64,000 nt of DNA from Salinibacterium sp. (GTDB lineage: Bacteria > Actinomycetota > Actinomycetes > Actinomycetales > Microbacteriaceae), in NCBI GenBank assembly GCA_015234465.1, contig JADGNA010000008.1, positions 682,001 to 746,000 of the forward strand, given 5' to 3'. The notes under the pieces were generated by a model, which searched no databases, was not told where the DNA came from, and saw only the letters and a program-made list of their open reading frames with translations. Below, piece after piece: positions 25,523 to 33,329 of this stretch; the first letter of the stretch is position 1, and every line of letters starts with the position of its first letter. The position numbers were made by a program, and so were the translations under genes.

Positions 25523-26258
25523 AGCTGCCGATCACCGATCCCAAACTCGAGATGAACATGCCCCACAGCCCCGTCACCATGGCGAGACCGACGAGGACGA
25601 GGAGTGCGCCGCCAACAAGGTTGACGACACGGATGTTGCGCTTGAGCCACGCAACGGAACCCGCCACCCAGCCGAAGCCGAGCGCGACGAGCAGGAAGGG
25701 GATGCCGAGGCCGAGGCAGTACACGGCACCGAGCAGCGCGCCGCGGCCCGGTGAACCACCCTCGAGGCTCAGGGCGAGCACTGCGGCCAGCGTCGGGCCG
25801 ATGCAGGGCGCCCAGCCCAGGCCGAACACGATGCCGAGGAACGGCGCCCCCGCGAGGCCGGTCGCGACCTTCCAGCGCGGCTTGATCGTGCGCTGCATCG
25901 CGCCGAAGCCGCCGATGAAGACGAGCCCCATGACGATGATGATGACGCCCGCGATGCGCGTGATGATGTCCATCCAGCGGATGAGCAGCAGCCCCGCGAC
26001 TCCGAAGAGTAGCCCGAAGGTGACGAAGACCACGCTGAAGCCGAGCACGAAGAGCAGCACCCCGAGGAGCAGCCGATTGCGGGAGCGGCGGCGCGAGGCA
26101 TCCGATTCGCTCACCTCGGTGACCCCGCCGATGTAGCCGAGGTAGCCGGGAACGAGCGGGAGCACGCAGGGAGACGCGAAGGAGACGAGGCCCGCGAGGA
26201 GGGCAAGGGGAATCGCAAGGAGGAGATTGCCGCCGAGGACAATCTCGCCGACATCCAC
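25506..26258 (-). CDS. ccdA: Cytochrome c biogenesis protein CcdA (DsbD membrane domain family)
   Basis: 250 residues with six main transmembrane helices. The motif [22 protein letters not shown] contains the first redox Cys and [19 protein letters not shown] the second. It carries reducing power from cytoplasmic thioredoxin to the TlpA-type protein encoded just upstream. The GTG start overlaps the tlpA stop by 1 nt. Confidence 0.94.
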   Translation of the reverse strand: MDVGEIVLGGNLLLAIPLALLAGLVSFASPCVLPLVPGYLGYIGGVTEVSESDASRRRSRNRLLLGVLLFVLGFSVVFVTFGLLFGVAGLLLIRWMDIITRIAGVIIIVMGLVFIGGFGAMQRTIKPRWKVATGLAGAPFLGIVFGLGWAPCIGPTLAAVLALSLEGGSPGRGALLGAVYCLGLGIPFLLVALGFGWVAGSVAWLKRNIRVVNLVGGALLVLVGLAMVTGLWGMFISSLGSVIGSFVPAI

Positions 26259-26866
26259 TAGAGCTCCTCCGCGACGAGCTCACGGATGATCGTGTCGAGG
26301 TTGCCCGGCGCCGTGATCTGCCCCAGGAAGCGGGCCGCGACGCGTCCCTCCTTGTCGAGCACGAGCGTCGTGGGCACGGCGCTCGGGGATGCCTGGCCGG
26401 CGAAGGCGAGACGCACCTCGCCCGTCTCCCCGTCCATGATCGACGGGTAGGTGATGCCGTACTTGCGGGCAAAGGCGAGCGCGTTCTCGGGCTGGTCGAG
26501 GGTGTTGACGCCGATGAACGAGACCCCGTCGTCCTTGTGCTTCTGGTGCAGGGCCTCAAGGTCGGGAGCCTCAGCGCGGCAGGGGCCGCAGGCGGCGTAC
26601 CAGAAGTTCACGACCACGACGCGGCCCTCATAGTCGGCGCTCGACACCTCGACCCCAGCGTCGGTCATGCCCGAGTACTCGGGGGCGGCAGCGCGGTTCT
26701 CGGGCGTGATCTCCAGGATCGCGCCGTCGTTCGACTCCGTGTTGCTCGCCCCGCCGTTGCCGTACTTCTGGGCCAGCGGGTCACTGGCGGTACAGCCAGT
26801 GAGGAGGAGGGCGCCGAGCGCGAGGATTGCCGCACCGCGGCGAAGAACGGATGCGCGCACGCTCAC
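26258..26866 (-). CDS. TlpA/ResA-like thiol-disulfide oxidoreductase, lipoprotein
   Basis: 202 residues. A signal peptide ends in the lipobox ALLLTGC (Cys25), so the protein should be a lipoprotein outside the membrane. The thioredoxin domain has [15 protein letters not shown], whose CGPC active site replaces the more usual CxPC with an Ala pair before it, and the cis-Pro lies in [10 protein letters not shown]. It should reduce the haem-binding cysteines of apocytochrome c using electrons from CcdA. GTG start with a 4-nt overlap with the histidine phosphatase gene. Confidence 0.92.
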   Translation of the reverse strand: MSVRASVLRRGAAILALGALLLTGCTASDPLAQKYGNGGASNTESNDGAILEITPENRAAAPEYSGMTDAGVEVSSADYEGRVVVVNFWYAACGPCRAEAPDLEALHQKHKDDGVSFIGVNTLDQPENALAFARKYGITYPSIMDGETGEVRLAFAGQASPSAVPTTLVLDKEGRVAARFLGQITAPGNLDTIIRELVAEEL

Positions 26867-27501
26867 ACCGCCCCGAAGTCGGCGGCCTGCGCGAGCAACT
26901 CGGCCGCGGGCTCAGCGTAGGAGTGCTCGACGAAACGGTCGTCCTCCCGGCGCAGCGTCGTGATGCTCGAGAGGCTGCAGCGGCGCTTGCGGGGGTCATG
27001 GTAGAGCTTGCGGCCCGTCACATAGCGCTGCACCATCACGATCGGCATCTGGTGGCTGACCATGACGACCTCGCCGTCGTCGACAGAGTTCCAGGCGTCT
27101 TCGATGACCGCGAGCATCCGGTCGGCCACACTCGCGAAGGGCTCGCCCCAGCTCGGCTTGAAGGGGTTCATGACCCACGGCCACGACTGTGGCTTGGTGA
27201 TGATCTTGGGGCCGAACTCGAAGGTCTGGCCCTCGAACTTGTTGGTCGGCTCGATCAGGCGCTCATCGGTCGTGACCTCAAGCCCGAAGCGCTCAGACCA
27301 CGGCTTCGCCGACTCCTGCGCACGCTCGAGCGGCGATGCGAACAGCGCCTTGACGGGGTGAGCCTCGAGATGCTGGGCTGCGGCATCCGCCATCCGGTGG
27401 CCCAGCTCGGAGAGCAGGTAGCCAGGGATGCGGCCATAGAGCACGCCCTCGGGGTTATGCACCTCGCCATGGCGAACAAGATGAATGAGGGAGGCAGGCA
27501 C
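26863..27501 (-). CDS. Histidine phosphatase family protein
   Basis: 212 residues. LIHLVRHGEVHNPEG holds the catalytic RHG motif, SPLERAQESAKPW is the second conserved site, and GEVVMVSHQMPIV carries the C-terminal His. It belongs to the phosphoglycerate mutase-like superfamily; the substrate is not clear. It is the first gene of the cytochrome c maturation operon, the same order I recall in M. tuberculosis (Rv0525-Rv0529). GTG start, with TAGACT 6 nt upstream. Confidence 0.9.
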   Translation of the reverse strand: MPASLIHLVRHGEVHNPEGVLYGRIPGYLLSELGHRMADAAAQHLEAHPVKALFASPLERAQESAKPWSERFGLEVTTDERLIEPTNKFEGQTFEFGPKIITKPQSWPWVMNPFKPSWGEPFASVADRMLAVIEDAWNSVDDGEVVMVSHQMPIVMVQRYVTGRKLYHDPRKRRCSLSSITTLRREDDRFVEHSYAEPAAELLAQAADFGAV

Positions 27502-27507
27502 GCATCA

Positions 27508-27513
27508 AGTCTA
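27508..27513 (-). promoter_or_regulatory. Leaderless -10 box of the cytochrome c maturation operon
   Basis: TAGACT on the minus strand, 6 nt before the GTG at 27501. It should drive all five genes down to ccsB. Confidence 0.65.
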
Positions 27514-27555
27514 GGCAGACGGATGCTTGCGAAATGCCTGCTCGCGGGCCGCAGG

Positions 27556-27583
27556 GGCGGGTAGCGCGGTATCGAAACCGGAA
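27556..27583. repeat. Degenerate half copy of repeat family B
   Basis: GCGGGTAGC followed by CGGTATCGAAACC matches the two ends of the family B element with the middle missing. It lies in the spacer between the histidine phosphatase and aspS genes. Confidence 0.5.
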
Positions 27584-27616
27584 CGTGATGCTCAAGGACC
27601 CACACAGCCGCGCAAC

Positions 27617-27622
27617 TACACT
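27617..27622 (+). promoter_or_regulatory. Leaderless -10 box of aspS
   Basis: TACACT lies 7 nt before the GTG at 27630. A GGAG just before the start is too close to serve as a ribosome binding site. Confidence 0.5.
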
Positions 27623-27629
27623 GGAGCCC

Positions 27630-28958
27630 GTGACTGAACGCACCCTCATCAAGGACCTCGCCGCGGCATCCGACGGCCCCACCTCTGTCTCCGGCTGGGT
27701 CGAGAAGGTGCGCGATCAAAAGAAGGTGCAGTTCGTCGTGCTGCGCGACGAGAGCGGTGCGGTGCAGCTCGTGCACCCGCGCGCGTTCAACGAAGACGGC
27801 ACGCCCGCCGAGGACGCGCTCGCTGCGACGATCTCCGGCCTTGCGCAGGGCACGTTCCTCACCGCGACCGGCGAGCTCAAGCACGACGAGCGCGTCAAGC
27901 TCGGCGGTGTCGAGATCAAGCTCGACTCGATCGAGGTCGCGGCCGCCGCGATCCCCGAGACGCCCATCGCCGACGACAGCGGCATCGACAAGCGCATGGA
28001 CTGGCGCTTCCTCGACCTGCGCGTGCCCAAGCACGCCCTCGTCTTCAAGATCCAGACGACCCTCGAGCACGCCTGGCGCAGCTACTGGGTCGACAACGAC
28101 TTCATCGAGATCCACACGCCCAAGCTCATGGCGAGCGCCTCCGAGTCGCGCGCCGAGCTCTTCGAGGTCGACTACTTCGAGGGCAAGGCCTACCTCGCCC
28201 AGAGCCCCCAGTTCTTCAAGCAGATGGCGCAGCCGGCCGGCTTCGGTCGCGTGTTCGAGATCGGCCCGGCCTTCCGCGCCGACCCCTCCTTCACCTCGCG
28301 CCACGCGACCGAGTTCACCTCTGTCGACGCCGAGATCAGCTGGATCTCCTCGCACGAGGACGTCATGAAGATGCACGAGGAACTGCTCGTCGCCGGCATC
28401 ACCGCCGTCAAGGAGAAGCACGGCGAAGCGATCCTCGAGCACTTCGGCATCGACCTGCAGGTGCCGTCGACGCCGTTCCCCCGCATCCCGCTCGCCGAGG
28501 CGAAGCGCATCGTCGCCGAGCGCGGCTACGAGGTCCCCCGTCACGACGACGACATGGACCCGGAGGGCGAGCGCCAGATCGCGGCCTACGTCAAGGAGCA
28601 GTTCGGGCACGACTTCGTGTTCCTGACCGACTATGCCTCGAGCATCCGGCCGTTCTACCACATGCGCAACGCTCAGGATGCTGCGCTCACGAACAGCTAC
28701 GACCTCGTCTACAACGGTGTCGAGATCTCGACGGGTGCACAGCGCGAGCACCGTGTCGATGTGCTCGTGGAGCAGGCCAAGGAGAAGGGCCTCGACCCGG
28801 AGGAGCTCGAGTTCTACCTCGACTTCTTCCGCTACGGGGTGCCGCCGCACGGTGGCTTCGGCATGGGCCTCTCGCGCGTGCTAATGCTCATGCTCGGCCT
28901 GCCGAACCTGCGCGAGACGACCTACCTCTTCCGCGGGCCCAACCGACTGCTGCCGTAG
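27630..28958 (+). CDS. aspS: Aspartate--tRNA(Asp/Asn) ligase, archaeal type
   Basis: 442 residues. The N-terminal OB-fold anticodon domain (SVSGWVEKVRDQKKVQFVVLRDESG) is followed by the class II core: motif 2 in GRVFEIGPAFRADPSFTSRHATEFTS and motif 3 in GGFGMGLSRVLMLMLGLPNLRET. The protein lacks the GAD insertion of the bacterial AspRS (about 590 residues), so it is the shorter archaeal/eukaryotic type, which is often non-discriminating and also charges tRNA-Asn for GatCAB. The GTG at 27630 was chosen by the leaderless -10 spacing and the family N-terminus; a frame to 27534 is longer but unsupported. Confidence 0.93.
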   Translation: MTERTLIKDLAAASDGPTSVSGWVEKVRDQKKVQFVVLRDESGAVQLVHPRAFNEDGTPAEDALAATISGLAQGTFLTATGELKHDERVKLGGVEIKLDSIEVAAAAIPETPIADDSGIDKRMDWRFLDLRVPKHALVFKIQTTLEHAWRSYWVDNDFIEIHTPKLMASASESRAELFEVDYFEGKAYLAQSPQFFKQMAQPAGFGRVFEIGPAFRADPSFTSRHATEFTSVDAEISWISSHEDVMKMHEELLVAGITAVKEKHGEAILEHFGIDLQVPSTPFPRIPLAEAKRIVAERGYEVPRHDDDMDPEGERQIAAYVKEQFGHDFVFLTDYASSIRPFYHMRNAQDAALTNSYDLVYNGVEISTGAQREHRVDVLVEQAKEKGLDPEELEFYLDFFRYGVPPHGGFGMGLSRVLMLMLGLPNLRETTYLFRGPNRLLP

Positions 28959-28966
28959 GACTCTTT

Positions 28967-28996
28967 CCCTAATTCAGGAGAGCGCCTAACTCAGGC
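28967..28996. repeat. Family A repeat after aspS
   Basis: On the minus strand two units, CCTGAGTTAGG and CCTGAATTAGG, follow each other 17 nt apart, each ending in a GAAAG- or GCTC-like tail. They match the units at 61672 and 63137 and fill the gap between aspS and the convergent gene. Confidence 0.6.
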
Positions 28997-29001
28997 GAGC
29001 G

Positions 29002-29781
29002 TCACCAGGCTTCGGCGGGGGCCTTGATGACCTGCGTCGGGGTGTAGTGCCAGTGCGAGCCGTTGGCGTAGTGACTGCTCGCCCACGGTGACGCCCAGAT
29101 GGCGGCCTCGATCACCTCGGTGGGGGCGGATGTCGCGAAGCCCTCGCGGATGCCCGCATAGCCCGGATGCGTGTGGAGAGCCTCCGCGGCGTTCTGCGCA
29201 GCAACGCGCAGGTTCGGGTAGGAGCCGAGCCCTCCCCCGCCGCCGGAACCCCAGCCGTTGTTGAGCGGGTTGTTGCGGTTCCACCACGACTTCTCGTAGT
29301 TCTCCTGGCGCATCCATCGCATGATGACCGTCACGTTCTCTTCCGTGACCGGCCACTCGCCGTAGAGCAGCACGAGGCTCGCCCAGTCGCGGTTGGTGCC
29401 GCCAGCGACATAGGTCTCCTCGCCGGGTGTCGCTGTGAAGGTGTCGCGCGGGGTCGCCGAGAGCTGGGCGCCGACGACCTGCAGCGACTGGGCGGCGGGC
29501 GCGTCATCCGTCTGTCCCGAGTTTGCGAGACCCGGCAGCACCGCGGCGGCCGTCAGCACCGCGAGCGCGACGACGGCCGCCCCGAGTGAAGCGAGGACGC
29601 CCGGGCGGATGCCGCGGCGCTCGTCCCCCGAAAGGCGCCTGCGTGGCCGACCGTCCGGAGTGTCAGCTTGCGACCCACGAGGGCGAAGCGTTCCCGCGGG
29701 AAGGGTCGCCAGCATCCCCGTCCAGGTGGACGGAGTCTCGGCGCGGCGACGGCCGCGGGAGCGAACTGGGGGCACAGTCAT
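29002..29781 (-). CDS. Membrane-anchored hypothetical protein with a possible lysozyme-like domain
   Basis: 259 residues. A basic, disordered cytoplasmic N-terminus (1-60) is followed by one transmembrane helix (about 63-85) and an extracellular domain. The C-terminal 110 residues have IMRWMRQENYEKSWWNRNNPLNN, a Gly-rich turn, YPNLRVAAQNAAEALHTHPGYAGI and WASSHYANGSHW. The ENxxxxWW..NPLN and Y..GI pattern resembles small muramidase or phage-lysin domains that act on the cell wall, but I cannot confirm it. It follows the cupin gene on the same strand, separated by a strong hairpin. Confidence 0.55.
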   Translation of the reverse strand: MTVPPVRSRGRRRAETPSTWTGMLATLPAGTLRPRGSQADTPDGRPRRRLSGDERRGIRPGVLASLGAAVVALAVLTAAAVLPGLANSGQTDDAPAAQSLQVVGAQLSATPRDTFTATPGEETYVAGGTNRDWASLVLLYGEWPVTEENVTVIMRWMRQENYEKSWWNRNNPLNNGWGSGGGGGLGSYPNLRVAAQNAAEALHTHPGYAGIREGFATSAPTEVIEAAIWASPWASSHYANGSHWHYTPTQVIKAPAEAW

Positions 29782-29844
29782 GACCGGCCGACTCTAGGAG
29801 CCGACCCTGAAGATCTGCTCCGGATCTCCGGCGCGCGAGAAACG

Positions 29845-29902
29845 CTGAGCCTGCAGAAAACGGCCGTTTCGTGCGAAAATTGGCCGTTTTCTGCAGGCTC
29901 AG
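29845..29902 (-). terminator. Perfect 21-bp hairpin downstream of the cupin gene
   Basis: The arms 29845-29865 and 29882-29902 are exact complements over 21 bp, from CTGAGCCTGCAG to ACGGCC. The 16-nt loop contains a smaller TTTCG/CGAAA stem. It starts 18 nt after the cupin stop and no U-tract follows. Confidence 0.7.
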
Positions 29903-29919
29903 GGTCAGGGTCGATGAGG

Positions 29920-30318
29920 CTACTGCGGCGGCTCGTCCTTGCCCTCTTCCTCGAGGCGGTCGGCCTCTTCCTTGGTCTTGTGGACGGCGCCATCCGCGTG
30001 GTCCGGCGGGCCGTAGACCGTGTAGAGCACGAGCGGGTTGGGGCCCGTGTTGACGAAGTTGTGGTGCTGACCGGCGGGAACGACGACGAGGTCGCCCGAT
30101 GCGATCTGCTTCTTGTTGCCAGAGACGGTCGCCTCGCCCGTGCCGCTCACGATCGTCAGGATCTGGTCGTTGTCGGGGTGGGTCTCCGCCCCGATCTCGC
30201 CACCGACCGGGATCGTCATGATGACGAGCTGGGTGTGCTCGCCCGTCCAGAGCACGCGGCGGAAGTCCGCGCTCTTCTCCGCTTCGGTCTCGATCGAGAA
30301 GTTGATGAGTTTCGTCAT
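29920..30318 (-). CDS. Cupin domain protein
   Basis: 132 residues. A single cupin barrel with GAETHPDNDQILTIVSGTGEATVSG (first motif: His, Asp/Glu) and GDLVVVPAGQHHNFVNTGPNPL (second motif: His) is followed by a charged, probably disordered tail. The metal-binding pattern looks intact, but cupins of this size range from isomerases to small storage or regulatory proteins, so the role is open. The ATG at 30318 fits the family N-terminus MTKLINFSIETEAEKS. It is divergent from the gene at 30403. Confidence 0.8.
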   Translation of the reverse strand: MTKLINFSIETEAEKSADFRRVLWTGEHTQLVIMTIPVGGEIGAETHPDNDQILTIVSGTGEATVSGNKKQIASGDLVVVPAGQHHNFVNTGPNPLVLYTVYGPPDHADGAVHKTKEEADRLEEEGKDEPPQ

Positions 30319-30390
30319 GCGGCGGACGTTACGCCCCCAACTGTGAGAACCCTGCAAAGCCCCCTCGCTGAGACGGTGTGGGGGTGGTGC

Positions 30391-30396
30391 TAGCGT
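30391..30396 (+). promoter_or_regulatory. Leaderless -10 box of the 30403 gene
   Basis: TAGCGT lies 6 nt before the ATG at 30403. Confidence 0.5.
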
Positions 30397-30402
30397 GGCG
30401 GG

Positions 30403-30957
30403 ATGAGCAGCACCGACCCCGCCCGCACGTCCGCCATCGAGGCCGGGGAAGCCCTCCTCGAGATACTGCGCCGACACATCGATGTCGTCGCATCCGGCAA
30501 CGGCTCTGAGGACGAGGCCGAGGATGTCGACCGCCGCCTCTGGGAGGCCGTCGGCGAGTACGGGGATGCGCTCGACGAGCTCTTCGACGAGCCGGAGGAG
30601 CCCGAGGAGGGCGGCGCCGACGAACTCACCGTGACGGTGCGCACGCGCTACGACTACACGGTCGTCGACGAGAAGGCCCTCATGCAGAGCAGCGAGGGCA
30701 TCGGCGCCGCGATCGGGCGCCTCATCGAGCGGCACGGCAAGGCGATCCCGGCCCTCGAGGTCGATTCACTCGAGACCGGCAGCGGTCTCGTCACGGTGCA
30801 CCTCGGCGGCGAGCCCCTGGCCGCCGCCGACTTCGACGCGGCGGAGGAGCCCACGGACCTCCTCCTGGTCGCCCCCGAGGAGCGCCTCGCCTTCGTGCTC
30901 GACGAGCCCGTCTACGAGTCCCGCGCCGAGGCAGAGGCGGCGGCGAAGCGCCGCTGA
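30403..30957 (+). CDS. Acidic protein of unknown function
   Basis: 184 residues, strongly acidic. The N-terminal half is helical (EAGEALLEILRRHIDVVASG, then VDRRLWEAVGEYGDALDELF), a Glu/Pro linker follows at about 65-75, and the C-terminal half looks alpha/beta. There is no signal peptide, membrane segment or motif I know. It is convergent with the glutaredoxin gene, 4 nt apart, and appears to be a single leaderless gene. Confidence 0.6.
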   Translation: MSSTDPARTSAIEAGEALLEILRRHIDVVASGNGSEDEAEDVDRRLWEAVGEYGDALDELFDEPEEPEEGGADELTVTVRTRYDYTVVDEKALMQSSEGIGAAIGRLIERHGKAIPALEVDSLETGSGLVTVHLGGEPLAAADFDAAEEPTDLLLVAPEERLAFVLDEPVYESRAEAEAAAKRR

Positions 30958-30961
30958 GCGA

Positions 30962-31222
30962 CTACCCCGCCGTGAGGGCGGTGCGGAGCCGCTCCGGGTC
31001 GATGCGCCAGATGTTGTGCACGCGCCCGTTGATCATGAGCACAGGGATCTCCTCCGAGTACCGCGCGAGCAGCGCCTCATCGTCAAGGATCGACTTCTCC
31101 TCGAGCGTGACCTGCACAGCGGATGCTGCGGCATCCAGCTCCCGAATGACCCCTGTCACTACGTCCCGCGCGTCGTCACAGAGGTGGCAGCCGGGCCGGG
31201 TCAGCAGGGTGAGGTGGGGCAT
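30962..31222 (-). CDS. Glutaredoxin family protein (DUF836 type)
   Basis: 86 residues. MPHLTLLTRPGCHLCDDARDVV contains the CxxC pair (Cys12 and Cys15) of small thioredoxin-fold proteins, and EEIPVLMINGRV carries the cis-Pro. It is probably a cytoplasmic thiol redox protein. A homologue near the SerB-like HAD gene is also present in mycobacteria (Rv0508 by my recollection). The ATG at 31222 follows TACCAT by 6 nt (31229-31234), so it is probably leaderless; a longer frame upstream has no support. Confidence 0.85.
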   Translation of the reverse strand: MPHLTLLTRPGCHLCDDARDVVTGVIRELDAAASAVQVTLEEKSILDDEALLARYSEEIPVLMINGRVHNIWRIDPERLRTALTAG

Positions 31223-31228
31223 ACCCCA

Positions 31229-31234
31229 ATGGTA
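31229..31234 (-). promoter_or_regulatory. Leaderless -10 box of the glutaredoxin gene
   Basis: TACCAT on the minus strand lies 6 nt before the ATG. Confidence 0.5.
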
Positions 31235-31314
31235 GATCGCTGGCCTGCACGCTCGGCCCGACACCGGCCGCCCCCTATTCGCGGGCGCGCCCCGCGCGAA
31301 CCCCGGAGGTTACG

Positions 31315-32082
31315 ATGGCGCGGATGAATGCGCGCACCGCCAACGACGACGGAACCCGGCCGGTCATCGCCTTCTTCGACGTGGACAACACCCTCATGCG
31401 GGGTGCGAGCATCTACCACGTCGGGGGCGGTGCCTACCGCCGGGGATACGTCGGTGTGCGCGATCTCGTGCGTTTCGCCTGGCAGCAGGCACGATTCATC
31501 CGGGTCGGGGAGAACCTGCACCACCTGGAGCGGCTTCGCGAGCGGGCACTCGGCCTCGCGGCGGGCGTGCGGGAGGCTGAGGTGCTCGAACTCGCCGAGG
31601 AGATCTTCGACCGCCAGATCGAGCGCAGGCTCTGGCCCGAGAGCGTCGGGCTCGCGCGCGAGCACCTCGCGAAGGGCCACCAGGTGTGGCTCGTGACGGC
31701 GACCCCCTCGATCGTGGCCGACGTCATCGCCCGCCGCCACGGGCTGACCGGCGCGATCGGCACCCGCCTCGAGGTGCGCGAGGGATGCTTCACCGGCCGC
31801 CTGGTGGGCGGCTTCCTGCACGGCGAGCAGAAGGCGAGGGCGGCGCGCGAGCTGGCGGAGCGCACTGGCTCACCCCTCGAGGACTGCTGGGCCTACTCCG
31901 ACTCGCGCAACGACATCCCGTTGCTGGAGCTCGCCGGCAATCGCGTCGTCGTCAATCCCGACACCGAACTGATGCGGCACGCGACCGGCAAGGGCTGGTC
32001 GGTGATGCGGCTCAACAAGTCGAGCATCCGGGCGGCGCGCAAGCGGGTGCGACGCGAGGCGAAGCAGGGCACGAATGCCTGA
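31315..32082 (+). CDS. HAD-IB family phosphatase, SerB1-like
   Basis: 255 residues. Motif I is FFDVDNTLMRGASIY, motif II lies in LVTATPSI and motif IV is YSDSRNDIPLLELAG, with a helical cap between residues 30 and 125 and a basic C-terminal tail (RAARKRVRREAKQ). Members act on phosphoserine, lysophosphatidate or related monophosphates, and the substrate here is unproved. It has one of the clearest ribosome binding sites of the window, GGAGG 6 nt before the ATG. The neighbourhood (HTH, bS22, ProC) matches SerB1 of mycobacteria. Confidence 0.9.
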   Translation: MARMNARTANDDGTRPVIAFFDVDNTLMRGASIYHVGGGAYRRGYVGVRDLVRFAWQQARFIRVGENLHHLERLRERALGLAAGVREAEVLELAEEIFDRQIERRLWPESVGLAREHLAKGHQVWLVTATPSIVADVIARRHGLTGAIGTRLEVREGCFTGRLVGGFLHGEQKARAARELAERTGSPLEDCWAYSDSRNDIPLLELAGNRVVVNPDTELMRHATGKGWSVMRLNKSSIRAARKRVRREAKQGTNA

Positions 32083-32119
32083 GACCGAGCGCCGGATGCG
32101 CGTGCTCGCGTTAAACGCA

Positions 32120-32149
32120 GAAGCGCCGAACCTCTCGGCTCGGCGCTTC
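32120..32149. terminator. Bidirectional terminator between the HAD gene and bS22
   Basis: GAAGCGCCGA (32120-32129) pairs with TCGGCGCTTC (32140-32149). It lies between two convergent genes and has A/T-rich bases on both sides (TTAAA on the left, GTAAA on the right). Confidence 0.75.
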
Positions 32150-32162
32150 GTAAACGCTTGCG

Positions 32163-32261
32163 CTACTTCTTGTTGCGGCGCTGGTGGCGAGTCTTGCGAA
32201 GCAGCTTGCGGTGCTTCTTCTTCGCCATACGCTTGCGACGCTTCTTGATTACGGAACCCAT
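32163..32261 (-). CDS. Small ribosomal protein bS22 (AURKAIP1/COX24 domain)
   Basis: A 32-residue, very basic protein read directly from the minus strand: [19 protein letters not shown], then [13 protein letters not shown]. It matches the 33-residue protein found near the decoding centre of mycobacterial ribosomes and named bS22. The ATG is preceded by GAGG at a good distance and a terminator follows the stop. Its pairing with the small HTH gene just upstream is conserved (Rv0500A/Rv0500B by my recollection). Confidence 0.92.
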   Translation of the reverse strand: MGSVIKKRRKRMAKKKHRKLLRKTRHQRRNKK

Positions 32262-32387
32262 ACGTACCTCACTGATTCTTGAACAGACGACCGGGTCCGT
32301 TCAGAACCGCGGAAAAATTGCCTCTCGACAGTGTAGCCGACATCGGCGCGCCTCGTTGACGGCCAGCCCAGGACGGGCAGCGGATGC

Positions 32388-32582
32388 TCAGCCGACGTCG
32401 GAGATGTGACCCTCGATCGCGGCCTCAACCGCCGACTCGGGCACACGGAAGGAACGGCCGAAGCGGATGGCGGGCAGTTCGCCCGAGTGCACCAGCCGGT
32501 AGACGGTCATTTTGGACACGCGCATCATGTCGGCGACCTCAGCCACCGTCAGGAACTTCACGTCGGAAAGATCGCGTGCCAT
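32388..32582 (-). CDS. Small helix-turn-helix (excisionase/MerR-like) DNA-binding protein
   Basis: 64 residues. KFLTVAEVADMMRVSKMTVYRLVHSGELPAIRFGRSFRVPESAVEAAI is a winged helix-turn-helix of the excisionase family, the class to which BldC also belongs. The protein consists of little else, so it probably binds DNA as an oligomer. A GAGGGG ribosome binding site precedes the ATG, and a likely -10 TAGAGT lies at 32639-32644. It is a conserved chromosomal gene beside bS22, not a sign of a prophage. Confidence 0.9.
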   Translation of the reverse strand: MARDLSDVKFLTVAEVADMMRVSKMTVYRLVHSGELPAIRFGRSFRVPESAVEAAIEGHISDVG

Positions 32583-32638
32583 CGAAAACCCCTCATGCGG
32601 AGCACCCGGTGCAGATGTGACTGGAGTGCTTGATCGCT

Positions 32639-32644
32639 ACTCTA
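32639..32644 (-). promoter_or_regulatory. Probable -10 element upstream of the HTH-bS22 pair
   Basis: TAGAGT on the minus strand, about 56 nt before the HTH start. Here a leader with a GAGGGG ribosome binding site is present, unlike the leaderless neighbours. The -35 region is weak. Confidence 0.4.
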
Positions 32645-32697
32645 GAGCCAGAAGTGACAGAATGTCCATGCCCCGATCTGGGGCTGTGGACAGTTCG

Positions 32698-33234
32698 TCA
32701 GTCCTTCTTCAGCTTCTTCTTGATCGGCTCGATCACGCGGCGCTCCACGTTCTCCGACGCCTCCTCGAAGCGGTGGCGCACACCGTGGGTCGCATCGGCA
32801 ACAGCTCGACCGAGGTTCGCGCCAGCTTCACCCGGATGCTGCAGGGTCTCGCCTGCGCGGCGGAGCGGCTCGGGCAGCGGTGCGCCCGACCATGCGGCGA
32901 AGGCACCCGCGCCGAGCGAGCGCGACGAGTCCGCGTCATCCGTGCCGTAGTCGACGGTCATGAACGGCATCAGCCAGTCCTCGACGGTCTCGAGCGGCTG
33001 GGTCTCGAGGCGGTAGTAGCGGTGCTGGCCCACCTCACGCACGGCCACGAGGCCAGACTCGCGCAGCACCTTGAGGTGCTTGGAGACGGTTGGCTGGCTC
33101 AACCCCAGCTTCTCGACCAGCTCTCCGACGCTGATGTCGCCCGTCGGCGAGTCCGTCGCCGAGTAGCGTTCGAGTAGAACCTGCAGGAGCTCACGGCGCG
33201 TCGCGTCCGCAATCACGCCAAAAATGTCCGCCAT
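32698..33234 (-). CDS. ArsR family transcriptional regulator
   Basis: 178 residues. The winged helix has MADIFGVIADATRRELLQVLLER, VGELVEKLGLSQPTVSKHLKVLRESGLV and GQHRYYRLE. I see no ArsR/SmtB-type metal cysteine pair in the recognition helix, so it is probably not a metal sensor. The C-terminal 70 residues form an unusual extension with several amphipathic, basic helices ending in IKKKLKKD. The gene is divergent from trkH. Its ATG follows TAGCCT by 6 nt (33241-33246). Confidence 0.85.
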   Translation of the reverse strand: MADIFGVIADATRRELLQVLLERYSATDSPTGDISVGELVEKLGLSQPTVSKHLKVLRESGLVAVREVGQHRYYRLETQPLETVEDWLMPFMTVDYGTDDADSSRSLGAGAFAAWSGAPLPEPLRRAGETLQHPGEAGANLGRAVADATHGVRHRFEEASENVERRVIEPIKKKLKKD

Positions 33235-33240
33235 GGCAAC

Positions 33241-33246
33241 AGGCTA
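33241..33246 (-). promoter_or_regulatory. Leaderless -10 box of the arsR-type gene
   Basis: TAGCCT on the minus strand, 6 nt before the ATG at 33234. Confidence 0.6.
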
Positions 33247-33329
33247 ACGGGCACAGGCGGGGAGTACCATGACATGCTGTCCGCGAGGCCAGCGGCGCCG
33301 TACAGCGGAGTGGAGTGTCGAGGGAACGC

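Noticed and set aside
32388-32582. Excisionase-like HTH gene as a sign of a prophage or integrative element
   Set aside because: No integrase, attachment site or phage gene is nearby, and the gene is a conserved actinobacterial neighbour of bS22.
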